This document shows positions 36,906-45,657 of a stretch of 64,000 bases of DNA, one piece after another (the stretch's first letter is position 1; every line of letters starts with the position of its first letter). Source of the DNA: Mameliella sp. MMSF_3455 (lineage in GTDB: Bacteria; Pseudomonadota; Alphaproteobacteria; Rhodobacterales; Rhodobacteraceae); assembly GCF_030733205.1 (NCBI RefSeq), contig NZ_JASHJL010000019.1:1-64000 (forward strand). The letters run 5' to 3'. The notes beneath the pieces were generated by a model. The model saw nothing but the letters and a program-made list of their open reading frames with translations. It did no database searches and was not told where the DNA came from. The position numbers and the translations under genes are program-made.

Positions 36906-37880
36906 TTGACAGCCATGCCCCCGGCCCCGGATCATGAGGCCATGACACCGGGAAAGGCCTTTTTGACGACGGAGGAGATTCGCAGCCTCTCGGCCCGTTC
37001 CGACCTCTGGGGCGCGGCGTTGCTGGCGCATTGCTGGGGGCTGATCCTTGGCGCGCTGGCGCTGTTCCTGTGGTGGCCCGGCGTGCTGACCTTTGTGCTG
37101 GCTTTCATGGTGATCGGCTCGCGGCAGCTGGGGCTGGCGATCCTGATGCACGAGGCGGCGCATAACGCGCTGTTCAAGTCGCGGAAACTGAACGAATTTG
37201 CCGGTGTCTGGCTGTGCGGGGCGCCGATCCTGGCGGATCTGGCTAGCTACCGGCACTATCACCTGATGCACCACCGCCATACGCAGACGGAACAGGACCC
37301 GGACCTGCGCCTGTCGAAACCCTTTCCGACCACCCGGGCCTCGCTGCGGCGCAAGCTGATCCGGGACATCACCGGGCAGACGGGGATCAAGCAGCGGGCG
37401 GCGCAGGTGGCCTTTGCCTTTCGCCTTGTGGGCGAGACCGAGGGCGTCAGCAGCCAGGACCTGGCGCAGGCCTTTCACGGGCCGGTGCTGACCCGGGCGC
37501 TGGTGGCGAACGTGGTGCTGTTCGCGCTGTTCTGGGCGCTGGGCGGCTGGTGGCTGTGGTTCGCTCTGTGGCTCTTGCCGCTGCTGACATGGTTCCAGAT
37601 GGTGCTGCGGATCCGCAATATCGCCGAACATGGCGCGACCGAGTTCAGCGAGGATCCCTTGCGCAACACGCGCACCACCCTGGCCGGGCCGCTGGAGCGG
37701 CTGTTTCTTGCCCCCTACTGGGTGAATTACCATCTTGAACACCATCTGGTGATGCATGTGCCCGCGCATAACCTGCCGCGCCTGCACGCGATGTTGCGGG
37801 CCAAGGGCGTGACGGGGCGGATGATGCTGGCGAATGGCTATGCGCAGGTGCTGCGCGCGGCCTCGGCCCGGACGGCCTGA
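36906..37880 (+). CDS. Fatty acid desaturase family protein
   Basis: A 324-residue membrane di-iron enzyme. Three histidine boxes are visible: HEAAHNALF, HYHLMHHRHTQTEQDPD and NYHLEHHLVMHVPAHN. Hydrophobic segments lie at about residues 40-85 and 195-225. I use TTG at 36906 because GGAGGG stands 8 nt upstream; ATGs at 36915 and 36942 are alternatives. The family desaturates or hydroxylates acyl chains; a carotenoid or sphingolipid substrate is also possible. The CPBP protease follows 7 bp later. Confidence 0.88.
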   Translation: MTAMPPAPDHEAMTPGKAFLTTEEIRSLSARSDLWGAALLAHCWGLILGALALFLWWPGVLTFVLAFMVIGSRQLGLAILMHEAAHNALFKSRKLNEFAGVWLCGAPILADLASYRHYHLMHHRHTQTEQDPDLRLSKPFPTTRASLRRKLIRDITGQTGIKQRAAQVAFAFRLVGETEGVSSQDLAQAFHGPVLTRALVANVVLFALFWALGGWWLWFALWLLPLLTWFQMVLRIRNIAEHGATEFSEDPLRNTRTTLAGPLERLFLAPYWVNYHLEHHLVMHVPAHNLPRLHAMLRAKGVTGRMMLANGYAQVLRAASARTA

Positions 37881-37887
37881 CCGCCGC

Positions 37888-38778
37888 ATGAGCTACAGGC
37901 GCCACCAGTTCATGACCTTGCCCGCCGAGGGCCGCGCCGAGCTGTGGCGGCTGGGCATCGGGCTGGTGCTGATCGTGGTGATCTGGTTCGCCCTGGCACG
38001 CGGCGTGATCGCGGTGCTGGGCAGCCTGATGGCGGGCGACGCCTACCTGACCTTGCTGGACAACCTGCAAAGCGGCGACACCCCCGGCAGCCTGACCCTT
38101 GTCCTGTTGCTGAGCGGGGCCCTGTGGATCGCCGCGATGGCGGTGGCAGAGATCCTGCACAAGCGGCCGGGGCGCAGCCTGATTGGCCCATGGCCGCTGT
38201 TCTGGCGCGATTTCCTGCGGGTGACTGGCGCTGTGGCGGTGCTGAACGCCGCGGTGTTGCTGTTGCCGCCCTGGGATTACCTGTCTTCGACGGTGCCGGG
38301 CCTGCCGGTGAACAGCTGGATGCTGTTCCTGCCGACGACTCTGGTGGTCCTGATCATCCAGACCGGCGCCGAAGAGGTCTTTTTCCGCGGCTATTTCCAG
38401 TCGCAGCTGGCGGCGCGCTTCCGGCATCCGCTGATCTGGCTGGGCTTGCCGTCGGTCGTTTTCGGCGTTGGCCACTACCTGCCCGGTGTCTATGGCGGCA
38501 ACGCGGCGCTGATCGCGGTGTGGAGCGCGCTGTTCGGACTGGCAGCGGCGGACCTGACGGCGCGGGCGGGCAACCTCGGCCCGGCGATCGGGCTGCATTT
38601 CGTTAACAACTTCATGGCTTTCGCGGTGACCGCCCTGCAGGGGGAAATGTCCGGTCTGGCGCTGCGGCAGTTGCCCTTTGGTCCCGGCGACGAGGCGGCG
38701 CTTGCGGCGCTCTTGCCGTTGGATCTGGCGCTGATCGGGGTCAGCTGGCTGGCGGCGCGCGTGGCGCTGCGGTTGTAG
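37888..38778 (+). CDS. CPBP family intramembrane glutamic protease
   Basis: A 296-residue membrane protein with about eight helices. The CPBP (Abi) motifs are in order: EEVFFRGY (E-E-x3-R), FGVGHYLPGVYGG (F-x3-H) and GLHFVNNF (H-x3-N). They form the metal-independent glutamate active site. It follows the desaturase by 7 bp and is presumably in one transcript with it. Substrates of bacterial CPBP proteases are mostly unknown. Confidence 0.9.
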   Translation: MSYRRHQFMTLPAEGRAELWRLGIGLVLIVVIWFALARGVIAVLGSLMAGDAYLTLLDNLQSGDTPGSLTLVLLLSGALWIAAMAVAEILHKRPGRSLIGPWPLFWRDFLRVTGAVAVLNAAVLLLPPWDYLSSTVPGLPVNSWMLFLPTTLVVLIIQTGAEEVFFRGYFQSQLAARFRHPLIWLGLPSVVFGVGHYLPGVYGGNAALIAVWSALFGLAAADLTARAGNLGPAIGLHFVNNFMAFAVTALQGEMSGLALRQLPFGPGDEAALAALLPLDLALIGVSWLAARVALRL

Positions 38779-38882
38779 GGCAGGGGATTGCCTGCGCGGG
38801 CGGGGCCACTGGCTTTGGTTGATTGCAATTCCGGGGCGGCTTGCCTATTTCTCGCCCATCCTGGAACCCGCGCGAGCCTTTC

Positions 38883-39824
38883 ATGAACTGGATCACCAAC
38901 TACGTCCGCCCCCGGATCAACTCGATCTTTTCGCGCCGCGAGGTGCCGGAGAACCTTTGGTCCAAATGCGACGGCTGCGGCACGATGCTGTTCCACCGCG
39001 AGATCAGCGACAACCTGAACGTCTGCACGAACTGCGGGCACCACATGCACATCACGCCGCGCGACCGGTTCCTGTCGCTGTTCGACGGCGGTGTGTTCAC
39101 CGAGGTCGCGGTGCCCGACCCGCTGCCTGACCCGCTGCATTTCCGCGACCAGAAACGCTATCCCGACCGCATGAAGGCGGCGCAGAAGAGCATCGGCGAA
39201 AAGGAAGCCATGCTGGTGGCCGCCGGAGAGATCGGGCGGACGCCCATCGTCGCCGCTGCGCAGGACTTCAGCTTTATGGGCGGGTCGATGGGGATGTACG
39301 TCGGCAACGCCATCATCGCCGCGGCGCAGGAAGCGGTAAAGCTGGGCCGCCCGCTGGTGCTGTTTTCCGCCGCCGGTGGCGCGCGGATGCAGGAAGGCAT
39401 CCTGAGCCTGATGCAGATGCCGCGATCCACGGTCGCCGTGCAGATGCTGAAAGAGGCCGGGCTGCCCTACATCGTGGTCCTGACCCATCCGACGACGGGC
39501 GGTGTGACCGCGTCCTACGCGATGCTGGGCGACGTGCAGATCGCCGAGCCGAACGCGCTGATCTGTTTCGCCGGTCCCCGCGTGATCGAACAGACGATCC
39601 GCGAAAAGCTGCCCGAGGGGTTCCAGCGCGCGGAATACCTGCTGGAACACGGGATGCTGGACCGGGTGACGGACCGCCGCAAGATGCGCGAAGAGCTGAT
39701 CGTCATCACCCGTATGCTGATGAAGATGCCGCCGGCGACCTGGGGCGACCTGCCCGCGCCCGGCCCGGACGATCTGAAACCCTCCGCCGAGCCGAACGCG
39801 GCACTGGACGATTCCGCGGAGTAG
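38883..39824 (+). CDS. accD: Acetyl-CoA carboxylase carboxyltransferase subunit beta
   Basis: A 313-residue subunit. The N-terminal zinc ribbon has cysteines 29, 32, 48 and 51 (KCDGCG and VCTNCG). The carboxyltransferase core follows with FSAAGGARMQEG and TTGGVTASYAMLGD. With AccA it transfers CO2 from carboxybiotin to acetyl-CoA in fatty-acid synthesis. folC follows 28 bp later, a widely conserved accD-folC pairing. Confidence 0.97.
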   Translation: MNWITNYVRPRINSIFSRREVPENLWSKCDGCGTMLFHREISDNLNVCTNCGHHMHITPRDRFLSLFDGGVFTEVAVPDPLPDPLHFRDQKRYPDRMKAAQKSIGEKEAMLVAAGEIGRTPIVAAAQDFSFMGGSMGMYVGNAIIAAAQEAVKLGRPLVLFSAAGGARMQEGILSLMQMPRSTVAVQMLKEAGLPYIVVLTHPTTGGVTASYAMLGDVQIAEPNALICFAGPRVIEQTIREKLPEGFQRAEYLLEHGMLDRVTDRRKMREELIVITRMLMKMPPATWGDLPAPGPDDLKPSAEPNAALDDSAE

Positions 39825-39852
39825 TCTCCGCCTCTCGATAGGTTCCACCAAG

Positions 39853-41136
39853 ATGACCGTAGTCGCGCCTGGGTCCGACCAGTTGCTGCAGCGCATGATG
39901 ACGCTGCACCCCAAGATCATCGACCTGACGCTGGACCGGGTCTGGCAGCTGCTGGAGGCGCTGGGCCATCCGGAGCAGGAACTGCCGCCGGTGATCCACC
40001 TTGCGGGCACCAACGGCAAGGGATCGACCCTGGCCATGATCCGCGCCGGGATCGAGGCGGCGGGGCAGAGCTGCCACGCCTATACCTCGCCGCATTTGGC
40101 GCGGTTCCATGAGCGCATCCGCCTGCGCGGAGAGCTGATTTCCGAACAGGCCCTGACCGAGGTGCTGGACGAATGCGTGACCGCCAATGGTGGCGCGTCG
40201 ATCACCTATTTCGAGATCACCACCTGCGCCGCCATCCTGGCGATGAGCCGGGTTCCGGCGGATTTCGTCCTGCTGGAGACCGGGCTGGGCGGGCGGCTGG
40301 ATGCCACCAACGTCGTGGCCCGGCCCGCGGCGACGGTGATCACGCCGATCTCGATGGACCACGAACAGTTCCTGGGCGACACGCTGGCGCGGATCGCCGG
40401 GGAAAAGGCCGGGATCATCAAGCGGGGTGTGCCCTGCGTGGTCGGCCCGCAACCGGACGAGGCGCTGGAGGTGATCGAGGCGCGGGCCGAGGCGCTGGGC
40501 GCGCCCTTGCTGGCGCAGGGGCAGCACTGGCACGCCTGGGAAGAGCGCGGGCGGCTGGTGTTCCAGGATGAGAACGGGCTGCTGGACCTGCCGCTGCCGG
40601 CGCTGCCGGGCGCCCACCAGATCGAGAACGCGGGCGCGGCGCTGGCGGTCTTGCGGCACCTGGGCCTGGGAGAGGCCGCATTCGAGGGCGCCATGACCGA
40701 GGCGAACTGGCCCGCGCGGATGCAGCGGTTGCGGCAGGGGCCGCTGACCGAGATCGCGCCCGAGGCGGAACTGTGGCTGGACGGCGGACACAACCCGGCG
40801 GCGGGCAAGGCGCTGGCTGCGCATCTGGGCGGTCTGCCCGAACGCCCGACGCACCTGATCTGCGGCATGCTGAACACCAAGGACGCGCGCGGTTTCCTGG
40901 CGCCGCTGGCGGCGGTGGCCGACAGCCTCACCGCAGTGAACATCCCCGGCGAGGCCAATACGCTGTCGGCCGAGGACACCGCCCGCATGGCCGAGGAGTC
41001 CGGCCATCGGGCCCAGATGGCCGAAGACGTGGCTGCGGCCCTGCGCGCCATCGTGGCCGAGACGCCCGGCGCACGGGTGCTGATCTGCGGATCGTTGTAC
41101 CTGGCGGGCTCCGTGCTGCGCGAGGGGATGAGCTGA
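39853..41136 (+). CDS. folC: Bifunctional folylpolyglutamate synthase / dihydrofolate synthase
   Basis: A 427-residue Mur-ligase-fold enzyme. The ATP loop is HLAGTNGKGSTLAMIRAG (about residues 57-73), then SPHLARFHERIRL, ETGLGGRLDATN and HQIENAGAALAV. It joins glutamate to dihydropteroate and to folates. It is downstream of accD in the same operon. The length fits; no loss of motifs seen. Confidence 0.96.
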   Translation: MTVVAPGSDQLLQRMMTLHPKIIDLTLDRVWQLLEALGHPEQELPPVIHLAGTNGKGSTLAMIRAGIEAAGQSCHAYTSPHLARFHERIRLRGELISEQALTEVLDECVTANGGASITYFEITTCAAILAMSRVPADFVLLETGLGGRLDATNVVARPAATVITPISMDHEQFLGDTLARIAGEKAGIIKRGVPCVVGPQPDEALEVIEARAEALGAPLLAQGQHWHAWEERGRLVFQDENGLLDLPLPALPGAHQIENAGAALAVLRHLGLGEAAFEGAMTEANWPARMQRLRQGPLTEIAPEAELWLDGGHNPAAGKALAAHLGGLPERPTHLICGMLNTKDARGFLAPLAAVADSLTAVNIPGEANTLSAEDTARMAEESGHRAQMAEDVAAALRAIVAETPGARVLICGSLYLAGSVLREGMS

Positions 41137-41228
41137 CGCCGGGCCCATGGCGTCCGCGTACAGGCCGAATCAGCCTTTTGATTTGGCTTGAGTTCCCCAG
41201 AAACTTGTAGGCCGCGAATCACTTTGTC

Positions 41229-41258
41229 TTGACTGATTCGCGGCGCTTTGCCTATATT
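41229..41258 (+). promoter_or_regulatory. Sigma-70-like promoter of the LysM gene
   Basis: TTGACT and TATATT are separated by 18 bp, about 70 bp upstream of the ATG at 41327. There is no other gene start it could serve. Confidence 0.6.
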
Positions 41259-41326
41259 TGGACAAGCTGCCGCGCCGAAACACACGGGGATGACGTGTTT
41301 CGCCGCATCTTGGGGGACAACTGAAA

Positions 41327-41716
41327 ATGCTGCACAAAATGCGCTGCGCATTCGCAGTCGGACTCTGTCTGCTTGCCGCGCCGACCCTCGCCCGGTCGGT
41401 CGAGGTGACACAGGCCCCGACCCCGCAACCGCAGACCGCCAACCCGGCGTTGGCGATCACAGCGGCGCTCAGGGCCTCGCAGGGGGCAGCGGGCAAGGCC
41501 CCGGGGGTGGGTGCCGGCCCGGACGCACTGCGGACACGTCCCCGGGCCCGGGCAGAGGTCCATACGGTCCGGCAGGGCGACAGCCTGACCGCGATTTCCT
41601 ACCGCTCTTACGGCGACACGATGCAATACATGGTGATCTACGACGCCAACCGCGACAAGATCTCCGCTCCAGACAGGATCCGGGTGGGACAGGAGCTGAC
41701 CATCCCGGTTTTGTGA
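41327..41716 (+). CDS. Secreted LysM domain protein
   Basis: A 129-residue protein with a signal peptide (MLHKMRCAFAVGLCLLAAP), a Pro/Ala-rich linker, and one LysM domain at about residues 79-127 (HTVRQGDSLTAISYRSYGD, then YDANRDKISAPDRIRVGQEL). LysM binds peptidoglycan, so the protein probably sits on the cell wall in the periplasm. It has no catalytic domain. A strong terminator follows. Confidence 0.88.
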   Translation: MLHKMRCAFAVGLCLLAAPTLARSVEVTQAPTPQPQTANPALAITAALRASQGAAGKAPGVGAGPDALRTRPRARAEVHTVRQGDSLTAISYRSYGDTMQYMVIYDANRDKISAPDRIRVGQELTIPVL

Positions 41717-41752
41717 CCAAGAAGACTACAGGCAAGCAACGAGCATAAAACT

Positions 41753-41781
41753 GGGGCCGGTTCTACCGGCCCCCTTTTTTT
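41753..41781 (+). terminator. Terminator after the LysM gene
   Basis: GGGGCCGG and CCGGCCCC form an 8-bp stem with a 5-nt loop, followed by a run of seven T residues. It may also serve the convergent zapE gene. Confidence 0.85.
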
Positions 41782-41802
41782 GCGCCCGGTGCCGGCCCTG
41801 TG

Positions 41803-42858
41803 TCAGGTGGACCACTCGGCGGCCTGCATTTCGCGCAGGCGGCTGGCGGTGCGTTCGAACTCGAAACTGCCCTCGCCCTCGACATAGAGCATTTCGGGCT
41901 GCGCGGCGGCAGAGGCGATCAGCTTGACCCGCGCCTCGTAGAGCGTGTCGATCAGGGTGACGAAGCGTTTGGCCTCGTTGAAGTTGCGGCGCGAGAGCTG
42001 CGGAATGTTCTCGATGATGAGGACGCGCACGCTCTCGGCCAGCTTGAGGTAGTCGGCGGGGCCCAGCATCCGGCCGCAGAGGTCAAAGAACGACGCCCGC
42101 GCGACACCGTTGTGATAGCGCGGCAATTCCACCTCGCGGCCCTTGACGTGCAGGGTCAGGGGTTCTTCCAGCCCGTGGGTCAGTTCCTCCCACAGGGCGT
42201 CGATCTGGCTGCGGGCCTCGGCGTCTGCGGGGGTGAAAAAGACCTTGGCCCCGGCCAGCCGGTCCTGCCGGTGGTCGCGGTCCGAGGCCAGTTCGCGCAC
42301 CACCATCCGCTCCTTGAGGAAGTCGATGAAGGGCAGGAACAACTGCCGGTTCAGACCGTCCTTGTAGAGATCGTCGGGCAGCCGGTTCGAGGTGGTGACA
42401 ACGGTGGTTCCGCCGTCGAACAGCGCCTCGAAGAGGCGGCCCACGATCATCGCGTCGGCGATGTCGGTGATCTGCATCTCGTCGAAGGCCAGCACGCGCA
42501 CCGTGTCGCTGATGTCCTTGGCGACGGGTTTGATCGGGTCCTCGGCACCCTGGCTGCGCAGCTTGTGGATCGCGGCCTGGACCTCTTGCATGAAGGCGTG
42601 GAAATGCACCCGGCGCGCGGGCACGTCCAGCGTGTCGACAAAGAGGTCCATCAGCATGGATTTGCCCCGGCCGACGCCGCCCCAGAGGTACAGGCCCTGC
42701 GGCGCCTCGATGGTCTTGCGGAAAAAGCCGCGCTTGACCGGCTGTGCCAGGTCGGTGCGCAGCCGTTCCAGTTCGGGCAGGACGGCGGTCTGCGCCTCGT
42801 CCGGCTTGATCTTTCCCGATGCGACACGGGATTGGTAGACTTCTGTGACAGTGGCCAT
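41803..42858 (-). CDS. zapE: Cell division protein ZapE (AFG1-like ATPase)
   Basis: A 351-residue AFG1-family P-loop ATPase. Walker A is YLWGGVGRGKSMLMDLF, Walker B LAFDEMQITDIADAMIV, and a sensor region VTTSNRLPDDLY follows. ZapE binds and destabilises FtsZ polymers at late division stages. The frame is open upstream; homology begins near MATVTEVYQSRVASG, so the ATG at 42858 is chosen. It is convergent with the LysM gene and divergent from the small leucine-rich-repeat gene. Confidence 0.93.
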   Translation of the reverse strand: MATVTEVYQSRVASGKIKPDEAQTAVLPELERLRTDLAQPVKRGFFRKTIEAPQGLYLWGGVGRGKSMLMDLFVDTLDVPARRVHFHAFMQEVQAAIHKLRSQGAEDPIKPVAKDISDTVRVLAFDEMQITDIADAMIVGRLFEALFDGGTTVVTTSNRLPDDLYKDGLNRQLFLPFIDFLKERMVVRELASDRDHRQDRLAGAKVFFTPADAEARSQIDALWEELTHGLEEPLTLHVKGREVELPRYHNGVARASFFDLCGRMLGPADYLKLAESVRVLIIENIPQLSRRNFNEAKRFVTLIDTLYEARVKLIASAAAQPEMLYVEGEGSFEFERTASRLREMQAAEWST

Positions 42859-42968
42859 GCCCTCGCATAGCCAATGCGCGGGGCCTTGTGTAGAGGCGCC
42901 GTGCGGCTTGCGGGGGGACGGCGGCACATGGCAGGGTCGCTTGATGCGGTGACAGGCGGGGGGCGCGG

Positions 42969-43334
42969 ATGGAGGACGAGGAACGGCTGCAAGAGCTGTG
43001 GCTGGACGGGACCGCCGTCACCGACCTGTCGCCGCTGGCGCGGTGCCGGGGGCTGCGCCAGCTGTCGATCCGGCGCACCGGGGTGACGGACCTGTCGCCG
43101 CTGAAGGGGCTGCCGAAGCTGGCGGTGCTGGACCTGCGCCCGATCCTGGGCCTGCCCGCGCTTTGCGAAGGCGAGGGCGAGGTGGGCATTTCCTTCGAGG
43201 ACACGCCCGCCGCCCTGCGCGACCGGGCACTGGCGCGGATCGCCGAGACCGAGGACTCGGAGGTACGGGCCAGCGACCTTGTCGATCACCTGACCGGGGG
43301 CGCGCGCCTGACCGGCTGGCGCGGCGACGCATAA
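42969..43334 (+). CDS. Small leucine-rich-repeat-like protein
   Basis: A 121-residue cytoplasmic protein with two internalin-like repeats near the N-terminus: ELWLDGTAVTDLSPLARCRG and RQLSIRRTGVTDLSPLKGLPK, each with the T-x-V-T-D-L-S-P-L core, followed by LAVLDLRP. The C-terminal half is acidic without repeats. Two and a half repeats are few for a stable LRR domain. It diverges from zapE. The function is unknown. Confidence 0.65.
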   Translation: MEDEERLQELWLDGTAVTDLSPLARCRGLRQLSIRRTGVTDLSPLKGLPKLAVLDLRPILGLPALCEGEGEVGISFEDTPAALRDRALARIAETEDSEVRASDLVDHLTGGARLTGWRGDA

Positions 43335-43424
43335 GGAATACTGAACCGAAACATCACGCATTCGAGATTGACGCTGGGGGACGAACGGGCGACTTCTCGG
43401 CGCCCGTGTTCCGGAGGTTCCATC

Positions 43425-44666
43425 ATGTCGTCCCGTGCCCCGCTTTTTACGCCGGTCCTGATCGTCGGCTGCATCATCATCCTGGTCAGCTTTGCCGTCC
43501 GGGCCAGTTTCGGGGTCTTCCAGATCCCGATTGCCGAGGAATTCGGCTGGGCCCGGGCCGAGTTCAGCCTGGCCATCGCGATCCAGAACCTGGCCTGGGG
43601 CATCGGCCAACCGCTGTTCGGCGCCTTTGCCGAGCGGATGGGCGACCGGGTGGCAATCATCCTGGGCGCGGTGATGTATGCCATCGGGCTGGTCCTGTCG
43701 GGCCTGTCGAGCGATCCATTTTCGCTGCAGGCGCTGGAGGTTCTGGTGGGCTTCGGCATCGCGGGCACCGGCTTCGGCGTGATCCTGGCGGTGGTGGGCC
43801 GGGCGTCGAGCGATGCGAACAGGTCGATGTCGCTGGCCATTGCCACGGCGGCGGGCAGCGCGGGCCAGGTGGTGGGCGCGCCGGTGGCCGAGGCGCTGCT
43901 GGGGCTGATGTCCTGGCAGATGGTCTTTTTCGTCTTTGCCGGCGTGCTGCTGACGGTGCTGCTGACGCTGCCTCTGATGCGGGCGCCGGCGGCCTCGAAG
44001 ACCGAGATCGAGGAGAGCATGGGCGTGATCCTGCGGCGGGCGTTCCGCGATCCCTCTTTCTCGCTGATCTTCATCGGGTTCTTTTCCTGCGGCTATCAAC
44101 TGGCCTTCATCACCGCGCATTTCCCGGCGCTGGTGACCGAGATGTGCGGGCCGATTGCCGTGGGCAGCACGCTGCATTCTCTGGGGGTGACGACGACCTC
44201 GGCCTTGGGGGCCGCCTCGATCGCGCTGATCGGGCTGTTCAACATCGCGGGGACGCTGACGGCGGGCTGGCTGGGCAATCTCTTTCCGCGCAAGTACCTA
44301 CTGGCGCTGATCTATACCGCGCGCACGGTCGTGGCCGCCGCCTTCATCCTGATGCCGATCACCCCGGGCAGCGTGCTGGTCTTTTCCGCCGTGATGGGCT
44401 CGCTCTGGCTGGCGACGGTGCCGCTGACCTCCGGCCTCGTCGCGCATCTGTACGGGCTGCGCTACATGGGCACGCTCTACGGCGTCGTCTTTTTCAGCCA
44501 CCAGGTCGGCGGCTTCCTTGGAGTCTGGCTGGGGGGACGCCTGTATGACGTGACCGGGGATTACACGATGGTCTGGTGGATCGGCGTGGGTGTCGGAGCG
44601 TTGAGCGCGCTGGTGCATCTGCCGATCCGGGAAAACCGCCCGGCACCTGTGCCCGCGGTCGCCTGA
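43425..44666 (+). CDS. MFS transporter
   Basis: A 413-residue transporter with twelve helices. FGVFQIPIAEEFGWARAEFSLAIAIQNL in helices 1-2 and the loop AERMGDRVAIILGA show the MFS A-motif region; the subgroup resembles monocarboxylate/oxalate-formate transporters. The start follows GGAGG 8 nt upstream. The substrate is unknown. It ends at a shared hairpin with the convergent alpha/beta hydrolase gene. Confidence 0.9.
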   Translation: MSSRAPLFTPVLIVGCIIILVSFAVRASFGVFQIPIAEEFGWARAEFSLAIAIQNLAWGIGQPLFGAFAERMGDRVAIILGAVMYAIGLVLSGLSSDPFSLQALEVLVGFGIAGTGFGVILAVVGRASSDANRSMSLAIATAAGSAGQVVGAPVAEALLGLMSWQMVFFVFAGVLLTVLLTLPLMRAPAASKTEIEESMGVILRRAFRDPSFSLIFIGFFSCGYQLAFITAHFPALVTEMCGPIAVGSTLHSLGVTTTSALGAASIALIGLFNIAGTLTAGWLGNLFPRKYLLALIYTARTVVAAAFILMPITPGSVLVFSAVMGSLWLATVPLTSGLVAHLYGLRYMGTLYGVVFFSHQVGGFLGVWLGGRLYDVTGDYTMVWWIGVGVGALSALVHLPIRENRPAPVPAVA

Positions 44667-44671
44667 GGCAA

Positions 44672-44688
44672 GGGGGGCGTTGCCCCCC
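44672..44688. repeat. Hairpin of an intergenic repeat between convergent genes
   Basis: GGGGGGC and GCCCCCC form a 7-bp stem with a 3-nt loop. The following 45 bp (CTCCCCCCAGAGGTATTCGG and neighbours) look like the intergenic repeat frequent in Rhodobacterales. It lies between the stops of the MFS and hydrolase genes and can terminate both. Confidence 0.55.
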
Positions 44689-44742
44689 GGCTCTGCGAGC
44701 CTCCCCCCAGAGGTATTCGGGGCCCAAAGAAACGCTGGACGT

Positions 44743-45657
44743 TCAGAGGTCGAGCGCGCGGGCGAGTTGATCCGTGTGGGTGTAGGTGAGGCCATGGCCG
44801 GCGCCGTCGATGACCTCTTGCCGGGCGGCGGGATTCCAACGGGCCAGGGTGCGCAGGGCGCCGAGCGGGATCACCTTGTCCTCGCGGCCCCAGACCGCCG
44901 TGACGGGGATCCCGGTCCCGGCGATCTTGCGGTGTTCCGCTTCCAGGGGCGCGTGCAGGATGCCCCGCAGCGAGGACAGCACCGACCACAGGAACCCGCG
45001 CCGGTCGAGCTGGGCCAGTTGCAGATCCGTGATCCCCTGGACCGAGGAGGGCAGGGCGCGTTCTGCCGCGATGCCCGCGCGCAATTGGCCGGGATACATC
45101 ATGTGAAAGAGCCAGTCACCCAGCACGGGCACGCCGGTGGTGAAACGGGCAATCGGCCCGAGATCGTGGCCCAAGCCCGCGGGGGCCACGAGGGCCAGCC
45201 GGTGCACGCGGTCCGGGTGCGCGGCGGCAAAGCAGGTGACGATGGCGCCGCCCATCGAGTAGCCCACAAGGGTCACCGGGCCGTCGATCCCCTCATGCGC
45301 CAGCAGGTCGGACAGCTGCCGGGTGAAGAAGGCGCCGGTCTGGCGGCCGGGCGGCGCATCGGAAAAGCCGCGCCCGTAAAGATCATAGCTGAGCACCCTT
45401 GCGCCTGCGGCGGTCAGGTGAGGTATCAGGCCGCGCCAGACGAAGGAGGGGGTGGTCAACCCGTGGACGCAGACCACAATCGGGGCCTCCTCGGGGCCGG
45501 ACCACTGGTAATGGGTGCGCCCCTGCGACAGGTCGGCGAATTGCCCGGGAGCGTTGGTCTGGAGACCGGCGACGTCTTGGCGGCGGGTTTCGCGCCAGGC
45601 GGGCAGGGCGGCGGCGCCGAGGGCGGCAAGCGCCAGAGCGCCGCCGGCCAGGGTCAT
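44743..45657 (-). CDS. Alpha/beta hydrolase
   Basis: A 304-residue hydrolase with an N-terminal hydrophobic segment (MTLAGGALALAALGAAALPA), likely a membrane anchor or signal. The oxyanion region is VCVHGLTTPS, the nucleophile elbow GYSMGG, the acid in VWGREDKVI and the histidine in GAGHGL. The triad is therefore complete. The substrate is unknown. The ATG overlaps the upstream stop by 4 nt; it is the last gene of a four-gene overlapping set. Confidence 0.88.
   Translation of the reverse strand: MTLAGGALALAALGAAALPAWRETRRQDVAGLQTNAPGQFADLSQGRTHYQWSGPEEAPIVVCVHGLTTPSFVWRGLIPHLTAAGARVLSYDLYGRGFSDAPPGRQTGAFFTRQLSDLLAHEGIDGPVTLVGYSMGGAIVTCFAAAHPDRVHRLALVAPAGLGHDLGPIARFTTGVPVLGDWLFHMMYPGQLRAGIAAERALPSSVQGITDLQLAQLDRRGFLWSVLSSLRGILHAPLEAEHRKIAGTGIPVTAVWGREDKVIPLGALRTLARWNPAARQEVIDGAGHGLTYTHTDQLARALDL

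Noticed and set aside
43286-44177. Minus-strand ORFs over the MFS gene
   Set aside because: Shadows of a membrane-protein gene; no start signals and no family resemblance.
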